From Diphasiastrum complanatum (Eukaryota > Streptophyta > Lycopodiopsida > Lycopodiales > Lycopodiaceae), in the NCBI GenBank assembly GCA_029204225.1, contig CM055092.1, forward strand, positions 25,501,941-25,565,940: 64,000 nucleotides of DNA, read 5' to 3'. Position numbers and translations under genes: made by a program. Position 1 is the first letter of the stretch; the number at the start of each line of letters is the position of its first letter. The notes beneath the pieces are model-generated. The model saw only the letters and a program-made list of their open reading frames with translations, had not been told where the DNA came from and made no database searches. Shown piece by piece: positions 44,156 through 55,160 of this stretch.

Positions 44156-47100
44156 CTCCCTCTTCAACTAGTTTTAGCATAGATTTAGAAAGTACACCAA
44201 GACTTGTTCTATGCTTGAAAAATAAGTCCTTTCCCAATGCTTTGGTAAAGATATCAGCCACACATTCCTTTGATGGGACATGTTCAAGCTTGATCTCTTT
44301 TGCCAACACTTGTTCTCTCACAAAATGGTAAGCCACCTCGATATGTTTGCTCCTTGCATGGAAAACCGGATTGCTTGCTAGACTTTGGGCTGAAAGGTTG
44401 TCACAAAAGATGATTGGACTCTCTGAAAAATCCAGCAAATGAAGCTCCATAATCATCCTCTTGATCCACACCATCTCCTTTGTGCATGATGTCAAAGCTT
44501 TGTACTCGGCCTCACTAGAAGAAAGTGATATAGTTGCTTGTTTCTTCGACATCCATGAGATAGCTCCATCACCTATGAAAATAGCATGTGCATTTATGGA
44601 TTTTCTATCCATAAGGTCTCCTGCAAAATCTGAATCTGAAAAACCAAATAAGTTAGGTGATGAGCCTCTATAAACAATGCCAAAATCTTTTGTTCCCGAG
44701 ATGTATCTCAAGATCCTCTTTCCTAGTTTCCAATGTTCTATGCTAGGATCTTGCATGAATTGGCTTAATCTACCAACACAATAAGATAAATCAGGTCTTG
44801 TGATGGTTAGATATATAAGAGAACCTATTAGCTTCCTATAGAGAGTAATGTCCTCGAAGGATCTTTCATTACCTCTTATAGTTAGCTTTACATGTGATTC
44901 CATAGGTGTATCAATAGGATTTGCATCTACCATATGAAATCTATTGAGAATAGAAATAGCATACTTCTCTTGTGAAATAAAAGTGATTTGAGAAGTTCTA
45001 ATTACTTCTATTCCTAAGATATAGCTCAAAAGACCAAGATCATGCACTTCAAATTCCTTTTTTAGTGCTTTCTTGATATCTTCTATATCTTCCTTGTTCC
45101 CTCCACTTAAAATAATGTCATCCACATAAATTAGAAGGATTGTAACATCATTAGCATTAATTCTAAAGTAAAGTGAATGATCATACTCACTCATAGTGAA
45201 GTTTTGAGAAAGTAGAAAAGAGTTAAGCCTAGCATACCAACTCCTTGGTGCTTGCTTAAGACCATACAAACTTTTTTGTAGAAAACACACATGATTAGGC
45301 TTGCTATGAGAAACATAGCTCTCGGGTTGCTCCATGTAGACTTCCTCTTCAAGATCACCATTCAAGAAAGCATTAGAAATGTCTAATTGCCAAAGATCCC
45401 ATCCATAAAGAGTTGCAAGGGAAATGATTACTCTTATGCTCACCATCTTTGCCACGGGTGCAAAGGTTTCCTCATAGTCAATGCCATGCTCTTGAGCATA
45501 ACCTTTAGCCACCAACCTTGCCTTCAACTTGTTGATAGATCCATCTTGATTTGTCTTTACCTTGAAGATCCATTTGCATCCAATTGCACTTTTGCCCTTT
45601 GGAAGCTCCACCAATCTCCATGTGTTGTTCTTCATAAGTGCTTCAAACTCAAGATCCATTGCTTGGATCCATTCCTCTTTTTGCCTTGCTTCATCTACAC
45701 ATGAAGGTACATCAAAAGAAGTTAGGAAAGCATAGTTGGATCCATCCACCACTTGCTTACCTTTGCCATCATAAGTGAGCCTTGAGGGTTTCACTTTATG
45801 CCTTGGAGTTCTCCTTGGAATTTGACTTGAAGAGGCTTCTTCAACATCCACATCCAATGTGTCATCAACTCCATTGTCATCAAGCACATTAGTTGCAACA
45901 ACACCATCATCACTTGAAACAACTTTTGGAATGTTACTTTCATCAAAAATGACATCCCTACTTGTGAACACTTTCTTGATTGAAGGAACATAAATCCTAT
46001 ATGCTTTGCTTACTTCACTATAACCAACAAAAATGCCCTTTCTTGAAGATGGATCCTCCTTAGTTCTATCATCAAGAGTAATGTTGAAGTAGCAAATGCA
46101 TCCAAAAGTTCTTAGAAACTTGACATTAGGCTTCGTACCAAACAAAGCTTCAAAAGGGGTTTTTCCTTCCAATACAACACTTGGCCATCTATTGCATAGG
46201 AAATTTGCACACAACAAAGCATCACTCCAAAAAGGTTTAGGAAGATTAGCATTCAATCTCATTGCCTTTGCACTCTCACACAAGGTTCTATTCTTCCTCT
46301 CGGCCACTCCATTTTGTTGTGGTGTTCTTGGACATGTGTACTCCCTCTTGATCCCATGCTCATCGCAAAAGGCTTTGAATTTGTTAGAAATGTATTCACC
46401 ACCATTGTCGCTCCTCAAGCATTTGATTTTGGTTGTAAATTGAGTCTCAATAGCAACTTTGAACTTGACAAACACATCAAACACCTCATCCTTGCTCTTT
46501 AGTAGATAAACCCAACAAAATCTACTAAAATCATCAATGAAAGTTACATACATCTTAGCACCTCCATTGCTAATTGTAGTAACACCATGAATATCCGAAT
46601 GCAAGAGAGAAAAAGGCATCTTAGATCTAGATATAGATCTAGTATATGGCAATCTATGTGATTTAGACAAAGCACATTCTTCACAAACATGATTCAAGCA
46701 AGTAAGAGACTTGGGAAGTCCCCTTACTACCTCCTTTTTGGCTATTACCTCCAAGGCCTTGTAGTTGAGATGTCCCATCCTTTTATGCCATACCTCTTGA
46801 ATTGACATTTGTTCATTTGCCATGCATCCAACTTGGTTAGCAACAACACATGCATCAAGCTTGAACAATTTCCCTTGCCTTTTCCCTTTTGCAATGATAC
46901 TACACCTCTTTTTGATCAAGCAAGCATCACCATCAAACTCAACTTTGAATCCTTTGTCAAGCATTTGGCTTACACTAAGTAAGTTCTTGGTAATGGATGG
47001 AATGAGCAAAACATCTTTCAATTCTATATTCCTATTTGTAGAAAGTGAAATAGGAATTGTGCCAATCCCCTTGATTGCACACTCACCATCATTTGCGGTA

Positions 47101-48101
47101 TAGATTACCTTCCTATCACCATCAAATGCCATTAAAGATGAAAAATACTCTTTATGATATGTCATATGAGAAGTGGCTCCACTATCAATCCACCAAGGAT
47201 CAATGTCTCCATGATTAGCCAACAAGCAAGATGACATAACAAAAGCATCATTTGAAAGAAGCTCATCCCCACTCTCATCAATAGTTAGATTGGTTTGCTT
47301 TTCCCCTTGATCCCTCTTTTTCTTAAAACAATCACTAGCAAAATGCCCTTTGACTCCACAATAGAAACATTTTAGCTTAGATCTATCCTTCTTTTTGCCA
47401 AAAGTAGAGTGCTCACCTTGGTCTTGCCCTTTAGACCAATTGCTTTTACCTTTGCCCTTGAACTTGCCTTTAGAGAACATTGCCTCCTCTTCTCCTCCTT
47501 GAGATGTAGAAGATGCTCCCACTCTTGCTTGCAACCTGAATTCTTCAGCCAACAAGACCTCTTGCAAGTCTCCAACACTTGGTAAACATTTTTGGATAGC
47601 ATAACTTTGAACAAGATTAGCATGATCATCCAACAAGCCATTGAGAATCACTTGAACAAGCTCCTCATTATTTATGCCATCATTAATGCATGCTAACTCA
47701 TCATTCAATGCTTTAACTCTCAAAACAAAAGCATGTCCATTCTCACTCTTCTTTTGCATACAAGAAAAGATTTGCCTTCTTAAAGTCAACACTCTAGAAG
47801 TAGACTTGGATTCATAAACCTTCTTCAAGGCTTCCCAAGCTTCACTAGATGATGTGCACTTACCAACCTCTTTGATAAGCTCATTTGTCACATTCATCTT
47901 GATCATGTGAAGGGCTTTCTTTGCCCTCTTGTCATACCTCAATTGTTCTTGAGGTGCCAAAGGTCTCTCCTCCACACCTACAACAATATCCATCAACTCA
48001 TTCATCTCAAGCAAAGACTCCATCCTTACTTTCCAAGTAGAATAGTTGAGGGAGGTAAGCCTATCATTGCTTTCCAACATGTAGCCTCCATTTGTAGCCA
48101 T
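44151..48101 (-). CDS. Copia A gag-pol polyprotein, 1316 aa, intact
   Basis: A single frame encodes every protein needed for copia transposition. Order: UBN2-type gag (about 10-195); zinc knuckle C245-C248-H253-C258; aspartic protease, WWIDSGAT with D306; integrase zinc domain H439, H444, C473, C476; integrase core D503 (HSDIHG), D565 (LRSDNGGEY), E601 (AERKNR); copia RT from about 824 (NNTWRLVELPKG) with D907 and the YVDD box at 992-995; and RNase H with D1156/D1158 (GFSDSD), E1197, D1234 (FCDN) and D1283 (VADIFTK). All catalytic residues I can check are present. The start codon is the first Met, about 600 nt inside the internal region. The stop codon uses the first bases of the 3' LTR (ending KLVEEGV), as in the array elements. 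The length is normal for plant copia. Gag and protease are closely similar to the array units. Confidence 0.96.
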   Translation of the reverse strand: MATNGGYMLESNDRLTSLNYSTWKVRMESLLEMNELMDIVVGVEERPLAPQEQLRYDKRAKKALHMIKMNVTNELIKEVGKCTSSSEAWEALKKVYESKSTSRVLTLRRQIFSCMQKKSENGHAFVLRVKALNDELACINDGINNEELVQVILNGLLDDHANLVQSYAIQKCLPSVGDLQEVLLAEEFRLQARVGASSTSQGGEEEAMFSKGKFKGKGKSNWSKGQDQGEHSTFGKKKDRSKLKCFYCGVKGHFASDCFKKKRDQGEKQTNLTIDESGDELLSNDAFVMSSCLLANHGDIDPWWIDSGATSHMTYHKEYFSSLMAFDGDRKVIYTANDGECAIKGIGTIPISLSTNRNIELKDVLLIPSITKNLLSVSQMLDKGFKVEFDGDACLIKKRCSIIAKGKRQGKLFKLDACVVANQVGCMANEQMSIQEVWHKRMGHLNYKALEVIAKKEVVRGLPKSLTCLNHVCEECALSKSHRLPYTRSISRSKMPFSLLHSDIHGVTTISNGGAKMYVTFIDDFSRFCWVYLLKSKDEVFDVFVKFKVAIETQFTTKIKCLRSDNGGEYISNKFKAFCDEHGIKREYTCPRTPQQNGVAERKNRTLCESAKAMRLNANLPKPFWSDALLCANFLCNRWPSVVLEGKTPFEALFGTKPNVKFLRTFGCICYFNITLDDRTKEDPSSRKGIFVGYSEVSKAYRIYVPSIKKVFTSRDVIFDESNIPKVVSSDDGVVATNVLDDNGVDDTLDVDVEEASSSQIPRRTPRHKVKPSRLTYDGKGKQVVDGSNYAFLTSFDVPSCVDEARQKEEWIQAMDLEFEALMKNNTWRLVELPKGKSAIGCKWIFKVKTNQDGSINKLKARLVAKGYAQEHGIDYEETFAPVAKMVSIRVIISLATLYGWDLWQLDISNAFLNGDLEEEVYMEQPESYVSHSKPNHVCFLQKSLYGLKQAPRSWYARLNSFLLSQNFTMSEYDHSLYFRINANDVTILLIYVDDIILSGGNKEDIEDIKKALKKEFEVHDLGLLSYILGIEVIRTSQITFISQEKYAISILNRFHMVDANPIDTPMESHVKLTIRGNERSFEDITLYRKLIGSLIYLTITRPDLSYCVGRLSQFMQDPSIEHWKLGKRILRYISGTKDFGIVYRGSSPNLFGFSDSDFAGDLMDRKSINAHAIFIGDGAISWMSKKQATISLSSSEAEYKALTSCTKEMVWIKRMIMELHLLDFSESPIIFCDNLSAQSLASNPVFHARSKHIEVAYHFVREQVLAKEIKLEHVPSKECVADIFTKALGKDLFFKHRTSLGVLSKSMLKLVEEGV

Positions 48102-48698
48102 GTTGCAATGATTGATCTCTGATCTTTGACCTGTTCCAATGCACTAAGCACTCTCTTGAATCAACAAATGAAACACAAGAAGAAATCACAAAGATTTGGA
48201 ACCTAAAACCTTACTTTTTCTCTCTTTTCCTCACTTTTTCCTTAATTTTAGCCACTAGTTTTATGATTTCTTGATCAAACCAAGACCAAACCTCAATATA
48301 CTTGCTTTTCCCTCACTCCTAAGATTGAAATACACTCTTGAATCATTCAGCAAACTGAAAATCAGAGGGTTACATCAATTTTGAAGTTTTTGACATGAAG
48401 AAGCAAGAAATTGAATCAAAAAACTATATGCTAGAATGGAAAACTAATAGGATCTTGTTGGATCTTGCATCTCCCTCTTTCCAAAACAATTTTTGTCTCC
48501 TTATTCTGATAAGTACAGAGGGAATTCGCCCTACTTCAATTGAAATGCATACAAATGATGTTTTGATCACAAAGATCCAATTTCTACACATAAATCAACA
48601 AGATTTTTAGCTAGAAACTTGATTGGAATGCTACAAAAGCAAACTCGCCCACAAATCTCTTCTAAATCTGGCAAAACCTGCACATTTGGCCGCCTAAT

Positions 48699-48710
48699 GC
48701 TCTGATACCA
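48699..48710 (-). other. Copia A primer-binding site
   Basis: The complement reads TGGTATCAGAGC, directly adjoining the 5' LTR; a perfect match to the usual initiator-Met primer site. Confidence 0.92.
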
Positions 48711-49363
48711 TGTGAAAAACTCAGATCCAAAAGATGCTAAAGTTTCATAAAGATCTTGGCCATGGAAGTTATGCACATCTAGATTGAAAAAATGATAGAA
48801 ATTGTGATGTTAAGCATACTAAACATCAACTAAACATCAAAATCTGATCATAAGCTTCCACAAACAGAAACTTGCTGTCCCTGTCCGTACTTCAGAGCCT
48901 ACAACCTGCATTTCACACGTGTGAAGCCATAGCAACAAAGAAATCACAATTCTAGTGGCTAGAATGCAAGATATGAACAAAAAAGTGAGAGAGAAGAAGA
49001 TGGACCTTCAAAGAGCATAACATTCATTCAATAGAATGAAAATGAGATGTGTACATACTCGTGGAGATGGCTATTTATAGCAGCCATAGTGCCTCTTGGC
49101 CACTTGTCTTATGATAGGCTAAAATTGGGGTCCAATAGGATTCACCCATATACCTAGAAATTTGGTCAAATAGGAATGCACCAAATTATGAGCCAATAGA
49201 AGAGCTCCACACTCGACCTCCTCTAATTAATGTGACCTCAAAAGTAGTGTACACATACTTTGGGCCTCTACATACATGTATGAACCTATCTCTAACTTTT
49301 ATTTGGCCATAGGCCTACAAAATCTCAAGTTAGGAAAATACTACTAGTTGACAATTTTTCACA
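48711..49363 (-). repeat. Copia A 5' LTR
   Basis: Identical by eye to 43503-44155, with its TATA box at complement 49072-49079. The 600-nt leader before the ORF (48102-48698) contains no other convincing gene. Confidence 0.95.
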
Positions 49364-49510
49364 GGATGCAAAGTGCCTCTTCTTTCCACAACAGAAGCAC
49401 TTTTGTTTGGCTTTGTCTTTCTTCTTTCCTTTAGAGCTTGATTCTTGATCATCATCACTTTTTCCATCCTTTGGATCTTCTTCTTGGACTTCCACGATGT
49501 AGTACATTTA
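49364..49510 (-). pseudogene. Copia gag relic, knuckle half (split by copia A)
   Basis: The minus-strand frame has an acidic/Ser segment then SSKGKKKDKAKQKCFCCGKK and RHFAS, interrupted by copia A within the last residues of the CCHC knuckle. With 43322-43502 it forms one relic. Confidence 0.75.
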
Positions 49511-49559
49511 GATTGATTGGTTTTTATCGCTTATCAATGGATTTGACCCCTACCATGCG

Positions 49560-50340
49560 ATATAGCTCAAAATTATTGTCTGTCACTTGAGATAAGGCAT
49601 TGAGTGACTAAGTTAGAGTAATTTGGAGTTTATGACATTCATGTAACCTTGAATGCAGTGCTTTCAAGTGAGACAACTCAATTTTGGTCCTAATTACTCA
49701 TTATTGTTCTTTGAGTGATCATAATTGCCAACATCACATCAGATAGCTCAATCTTGGTGTCTATCAATGTAAATAGCCCCATTTTGGCGTCTCTATCACT
49801 CGAGAAAATCAAAATTTGCTACCTCACATATGATTTTGCTGCTTATTACTTGACATGGCTCTATCAAGTGACTAGACTCAACATGTAATATATTACGACA
49901 ACTCAAGCTCAACCCCTCGTCAAACCCCTATTACACGTGATAACTGAAATTTTATGTCTATGCGTGGTTTTGTTGCTTATCACCCGACATGGCTCATCAA
50001 GTGATCAGACTCAACCAATCCCAAGTCTACTATACTAAGATAGCTCAAGCTTGGCCCATTGTCAATGAAATTGACTCATATCACATGAGATAACTAAAAT
50101 TTGATGTGTATATTTTGGAATAGCTCACTTTTGGTGAATATCACTGAAGGTTTCTCATAGAGTGACCAAATCCGAGAAATTGTGTGCTCATGAAATAGAT
50201 CAAAGTCGATTCCCATCACTTGAGACAGTTCAAATCTAATGTCCAATACAAGATCTTGGTCCTTATCAATTGACATAGAAGATTGAGTGACTAAAGTTGG
50301 TCAATCTATGATTTGGAACAATCAATTTTGGCCCCTGATA
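49560..50340. repeat. Degenerate short-motif repeat block (copy 2)
   Basis: Counterpart of 1440-2250 with the same order of degenerate phrases, so the internal repetition is older than the segmental duplication. Confidence 0.6.
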
Positions 50341-50699
50341 GATTGAATCTAATCCTTGGGTGGGATGATTAGTCTGTTTCTTGGAAGGAGAAGAGAGCAA
50401 TAGTTTTACTATAAGAAGAGATTATGGCAGCAGAGATGTAATATAGGAGCATGAGCACTTCAACAGATGGACATTGCAAATGCTCAATTTTTTCTTTTAT
50501 GCTCTCAATGATCCTCTAAAATCAAATCCAACTGTGATACAATCAATTAGTCCTAGCAATCCTCTTAGCATTGCCGGTAGCACCTCTACACAAGACCACA
50601 ACCAAGGATTTCACAAACAAACATGTTTGATCCATTCCTCAATGCTAGCAATACACCTAACAACATCCGCCGAGTTGCGGCTAGCTATTTCCTTTCCAT

Positions 50700-51682
50700 C
50701 CGCTCAACACAAAGTCCGAAAACACCCACCACATTCCCCTGCGCTCTTGTCAATTGCTCCCATCTCCATCCATCAACAATTCCTTCACAACAAAAACGAT
50801 TTAGTGATGCATTGCATATGCCAAAGATAGGTAACATGTGACAATTCAAGGCCTGGATGTTTTTAGCATTGATCAAAATGAGCTCGACTATTTTTCTCAT
50901 AGTGCTTGGGGGACAGAGGCACCTTGTTTGCTACGTGTCGTCTCCCAAGGTCCGTGTGTTTCAAGAGATGGCCTGGGCGGGGTGTTCTAGACAATGTTCT
51001 GACAAATTGATTCATTCCTAGCTCAAGAGGTATGTTTCACCCTCGTTGAGTATAAAGTCGCCTATGTGTTTCAAGAGGGTCAACGATAACTTATATCATA
51101 CAATAGTATCATGAACCATCCCCGATACCCAACAGTTTGTGTTGTTTCATTTTTTGGATTAGTTGAATATAGTTTAAATTCATGAAAATTTGTTTACCTA
51201 ACATAGTCAAATTAGTTGATGACTGTCATTTTATGCACAGTAATGTAGTATTTTTGTAATTTACTGTTTACTGGATAGATTAAATTTTAGTCAACATGAA
51301 ATAGTTTAATAGTAATTAAAATTCCCAATCCTAAAAGGGTGTGTAGCCCTTACTTTTATCCCATTGAAGACAAGCTTCTAATCTTTAGGGAGGGAAGATG
51401 AAGTGACATTATGAAATAAGACATAACCGCAAGGTTTAGGTAAATTAAGTAACGCATTTAACTGTAACGAGATTGAAATAGAATGATATTAGGTATGCTC
51501 TATGTTACATGGAAACAAATTTGACATGGATTCATTGTTAGGGTTGTGATTATGAAATATGACATTACCGCAAGGTTTGGGTATTTTAATTAACACATTT
51601 AACTCTAAATTGTTTGAATCTAGATCTAAATATGCGTCATCTCGACACTCATTTGAATCAAGATCTAAATATAATCATGGAT
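50700..51682. other. No recognisable gene
   Basis: Joins the end of the segmental duplication to the inverted arm. Between 51380 and 51620 two short phrases repeat (ATGAAATAAGACAT/ATGAAATATGACAT with CCGCAAGGTTT), about 130 bp apart. Confidence 0.45.
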
Positions 51683-53806
51683 TTCCTACCATGTTTAATT
51701 TCTTTGAGAATGTGAGGATAGTTGACTGATCCTCAATTGTCTCTTTTATTTGCACACCATCAAAAACTCTATTCAGAGGATGTGCGACCGGAGGAATTCA
51801 TGGTATCCTCCATTTGGACCGTGCCCAACAAATTTGAGTCAAGTTGTTTTTAAAGGAAAAACACTATGAACATTAAAAGAAAAAAAGGGGAGGGGAGGGA
51901 TGAGGCTAGCACTCTCTTGTGGAAGCCAATTGTCGGGGCATGCCATCCCCTACCATGATGCTCGGTTTCAATTTGTGAAAGATTCTGGAGTAATACTATC
52001 TTCGTGTTTTTGGTTATCTTTGGTAGATGTCTATATTGATGATGCATTAATGCTTTTCACTATAGTATGACCTTCATAGAGGTTGGGATCAAATCTAAAC
52101 ATGTGTTCATTATTGGGAGACTCAAGTAGGTGTTGATTAGGTTTTGGTTCTATTTCATTTTGAAAAAGTGTAGAAATTGCCTAACATAAAAGGAAGTGAT
52201 TTTTGATGCAACTATTATTTGAATCTTCAATTTTCACAAAAGCAACCATAACAAACATTGCTAATGCCCAATTTAACAACCCGTATTACAAAACAACAAG
52301 CACAAAGGTCGTGCTACTAATACACTAATATATCACATCCTCAAATAATAGTTCCAAACACAGTTGCTATGTAGTAGCTACACAGACCACTAAGCACATC
52401 CATGAAGACTTTCTCATAGGCTTACAAACCCTACAACATGTTCTAGGTTCTTATAATTTAAAAATAACATGCACAAAACCAACTATCAATGAATTCTTAC
52501 AAATACTATATTTTTTTTCAAAGTTTTATATCATCTGATTTGTAGCTTCAGCCCAACATGCCACTAAAATCTTGTCTAATGTGGTGATCTTCTTTGACTG
52601 CCTTTCTTATTTTTGTTTTGCAGTCTGGTGCAGGGCCACTTGTGATCTTATTTGATCACCTTTTGTATTGTTTCATTAGTTGCTACTATACAAGCATTAC
52701 TTTTTATACATTGTACATCCATTATAAGGCCAATGTTATAAAAGCCAAGGATGGATAATTCTTCTTAAAAGCAAGCAAACCGAACCATGAACTCCCATCA
52801 TTTATTATACATGGGCGCTAAAAAGTAGCCTCTCTTCTCCCAACCCAAAACATCTCTAAGCTGAATTCTTCCTCCTAGCGAGTTTCTCGTCCTCGCTCTC
52901 CGTCAATGTGCCTTTATCAATATCGAGCGCTACGTTCACAGGTGCTATCGCATGTAACTCATCTTTGTCCTTTGCCCTAGTGTCAAAATGAGAATGGAAG
53001 ACTGACTCTAGAGTTGATTCAGAGGCTATGTGGGGACAATTATGGGTGACACCAGATCAAGTTTGGTTCACCAGGTTTTAATATTCATACTGTACAGCAG
53101 CCGAGAGTCAACTTACCGTCAACCAGCAACTTTGATGCAACTTAGAGTTCAAACTAATACTAATTCTGCCTTTTATTTCAAAGTTCTGATAGGATGATAT
53201 TTTCTAAGAACGCTTGGAATATCATAGCTAATGCTTTAGAAACGTTAGTACGATCAATACCATGCCAATATTTGAAATAATTTTGAAGAAGTAGACAATA
53301 TATGATGAAGCGACCAGACTCTCCATCACATGAGCATAATCTGCCCTAGACGGCTATGCTTCTGGCATTTTGCTACATGAAAGAACATCAACCCAGTTAT
53401 CCCTCTTTGAATGTTTCTATGTGAAAATTGAACGCACGTTAGCAAAAGGGAATAAAGAAACTGTTCTTTGATGACTAACATAGTGAAGTCTGACGCATCA
53501 CCATTTTTTCGGTAATACCCAATTCCGCTTTTAACCAATAAGACAAAACTCTGCAACATGATTAAGCATCATTATAGCACAGTTGCTGAAGACGAAGAAA
53601 TAAAGAGAGAGAGAGAGAGGTGCTCACTAGAGAGGGAATAAACATGCATATTGATTCCAGATCCATGCATAATTGAGTGATAAACTCCAGAAGTTAAGCG
53701 GTTATTGTTCCAAAATGAAAAATTTACAAGCTTCAGCACGAATGAAGAAAATAAAACGTGGAACAACACAGACTAAGATATTGGAGGACAAAACATTGTA
53801 GATCTA

Positions 53807-54325
53807 TTATCTATCGGAGCTCTGGAGCCATTTTCCATCTTTGTTCAGCTGCCAAACACGTATTCCATTGACACCTGCACACGATTATAAATTCAAGAAA
53901 TAGTGGTCCATACAACCTGCGTTTTATAATTATAAGGCTCAAAAATAGCACTAGAAACATTAAAAGCGAAAGAAGAACTTTATACCTGAATCAGCTTTGA
54001 AGTTTCTCACCAGCAAAGTCAATTGTTGCATCTCAGGCAAAAAGGTTTTCATCTCTTCGGGATTTTCAAATCGCACGGGATACTTGACCTTTACAATATT
54101 TACATTGCTCATATTTCCAGAAGAGGGAAACATTACATATTCCCTATAGCCCTGGTATGGATCCCAGGGCATCCATCCTAAAGAGCGCATAATTGAATCA
54201 ACTTCATCGTCACCTAAATTGGGCGCTTGTCCTGGAAACTTTTCATGACTTATCTGGCGTGATCCATCACCCTTAGCAGGCGTGGAGTTTGATATTTCCT
54301 GGATATTCGAGGGATAATTTTCCAT
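53807..54325 (-). CDS. Two-exon gene for an unrecognised 135-aa protein
   Basis: Minus strand: exon 1 is 54325-53986 (ATG at 54325-54323), the intron 53985-53875 (111 bp, GT...AG), and exon 2 is 53874-53807 with TAA at 53809-53807. Splicing joins FKADS to GVNGIRVWQLNKDGKW in frame; without it the frame stops in the intron at FFFRF. The protein is soluble-looking. It starts polar and disordered (MENYPSNIQE), has an acidic turn (LGDDEVDSIMRSLGWMPWD), then a basic/hydrophobic block (IVKVKYPVRFENPEEMKTF) and leucine-rich segment. There is no signal peptide or membrane segment, and I do not recognise the family. Upstream is a CT/CA microsatellite (54443-54491), probably 5' UTR or promoter. Another intact-looking first exon lies in the adjacent tandem copy. 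The copy at 9330-9775 is dead. Intactness here may mean function or merely less decay. Confidence 0.6.
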
Positions 54326-54460
54326 TTCGTGGGGAAACAGATGAATTTTGCTGCGCAGAATTGCTACAGAATGCGTATCTTCTATCACGTGACAAAGAAC
54401 GCTCAGAAAAGTCTGCGTCAGTTGGACACTCTCACTCAGTCACTCTCTCTCTCTCTCTCT

Positions 54461-54493
<33 letters not shown>

Positions 54494-54983
54494 CTTATTT
54501 ATACTTGTGCGGGTGGTTGTTGAATTCAGTCCCCGCAACCCTAAAAGTAAAAGCAAAGAACCGCGAACTTTTGAATTTTAAAGATTTTGTCCATTCAAAA
54601 GGTTTGCCATGTGGATATTGCTTCGTGGGTTCAATATTTCCAGAAGAGGGAAACATTACATATTCCCTATAGCCCTGGTATGGATCCCAGGGCATCCATC
54701 CTAAAGAGCGCATAATTGAATCAACTTCATCGTCACCTAAATTGGGCGCTTGTCCTGGAAACTTTTCATGACTTATCTGGCGTGATCCATCACCCTTAGC
54801 AGGCGTGGAGTTTGATATTTCCTGGATATTCGAGGGATAATTTTCCATTTCGTGGGGAAACAGATGAATTTTGCTGCGCAGAATTGCTACAGAATGCGTA
54901 TCTTCTATCACGTGACAAAGAACGCTCAGAAAAGTCTGCGTCAGTTGGACACTCTCACTCACTCACTCTCTCTCTCTCTCTCT

Positions 54984-55020
<37 letters not shown>

Positions 55021-55160
55021 CTTATTTATACTTGTGCGGGTGGTTGTTGAATTCAGTCCCCGCAACCCTAAAAGTAAAAGCAAAGAACCGCGAACTTTTG
55101 AATTTTAAAGATTTTGTCCATTCAAAAGGTTTGCCATGTGGATATTGCTTCGTGGGTTCA
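54111..55160. repeat. 523-bp tandem duplication of the gene's 5' region
   Basis: Unit 1 is about 54111-54633 and unit 2 about 54634-55160. Each holds half of exon 1, the ATG, and the upstream CT/CA tract. The units differ almost only in microsatellite length (CA run 54462-54491 versus 54985-55018) and one base near it. The duplication is therefore recent. Confidence 0.9.
54495..54850 (-). pseudogene. Duplicated truncated first exon
   Basis: In tandem unit 2 the ATG is at 54848-54846 and the frame follows the gene up to MFPSSGN. It then crosses the duplication joint into what is upstream DNA of unit 1 (IEPTKQYPHGKPF...) and stops at 54495. No second half of exon 1 and no exon 2 are attached. 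A transcript from this promoter could in principle splice or read into the downstream intact gene. Confidence 0.7.

Larger units (their letters stand above)
43503..49363 (-). mobile_element. Copia A: complete, apparently intact Ty1/copia element (5861 bp)
   Basis: LTRs at 43503-44155 and 48711-49363 (653 bp each) look identical. Target duplication GGATG is at 43498-43502 and 49364-49368. The primer site TGGTATCAGAGC (minus strand, 48699-48710) and polypurine tract (complement at 44156-44166) are canonical. One uninterrupted 1316-codon frame spans the interior. Identical LTRs and an open frame indicate very recent insertion. The empty site survives in the duplicate locus at about 1288-1293. 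Confidence 0.96.
40518..50700. repeat. Segmental duplication, copy 2
   Basis: Direct-orientation partner of 1-2640, longer because it retains most of a DUF7869-like gene and carries the 5861-bp copia A insertion. Identity resumes seamlessly after the insertion with the gag relic, the degenerate repeat block and the closing segment to about 50700. Confidence 0.85.

Noticed and set aside
50474-50900. Overlapping frames on both strands (up to 118 codons)
   Set aside because: The duplicate at 2400-2640 does not keep them open, composition is not protein-like, and no motif was recognised.
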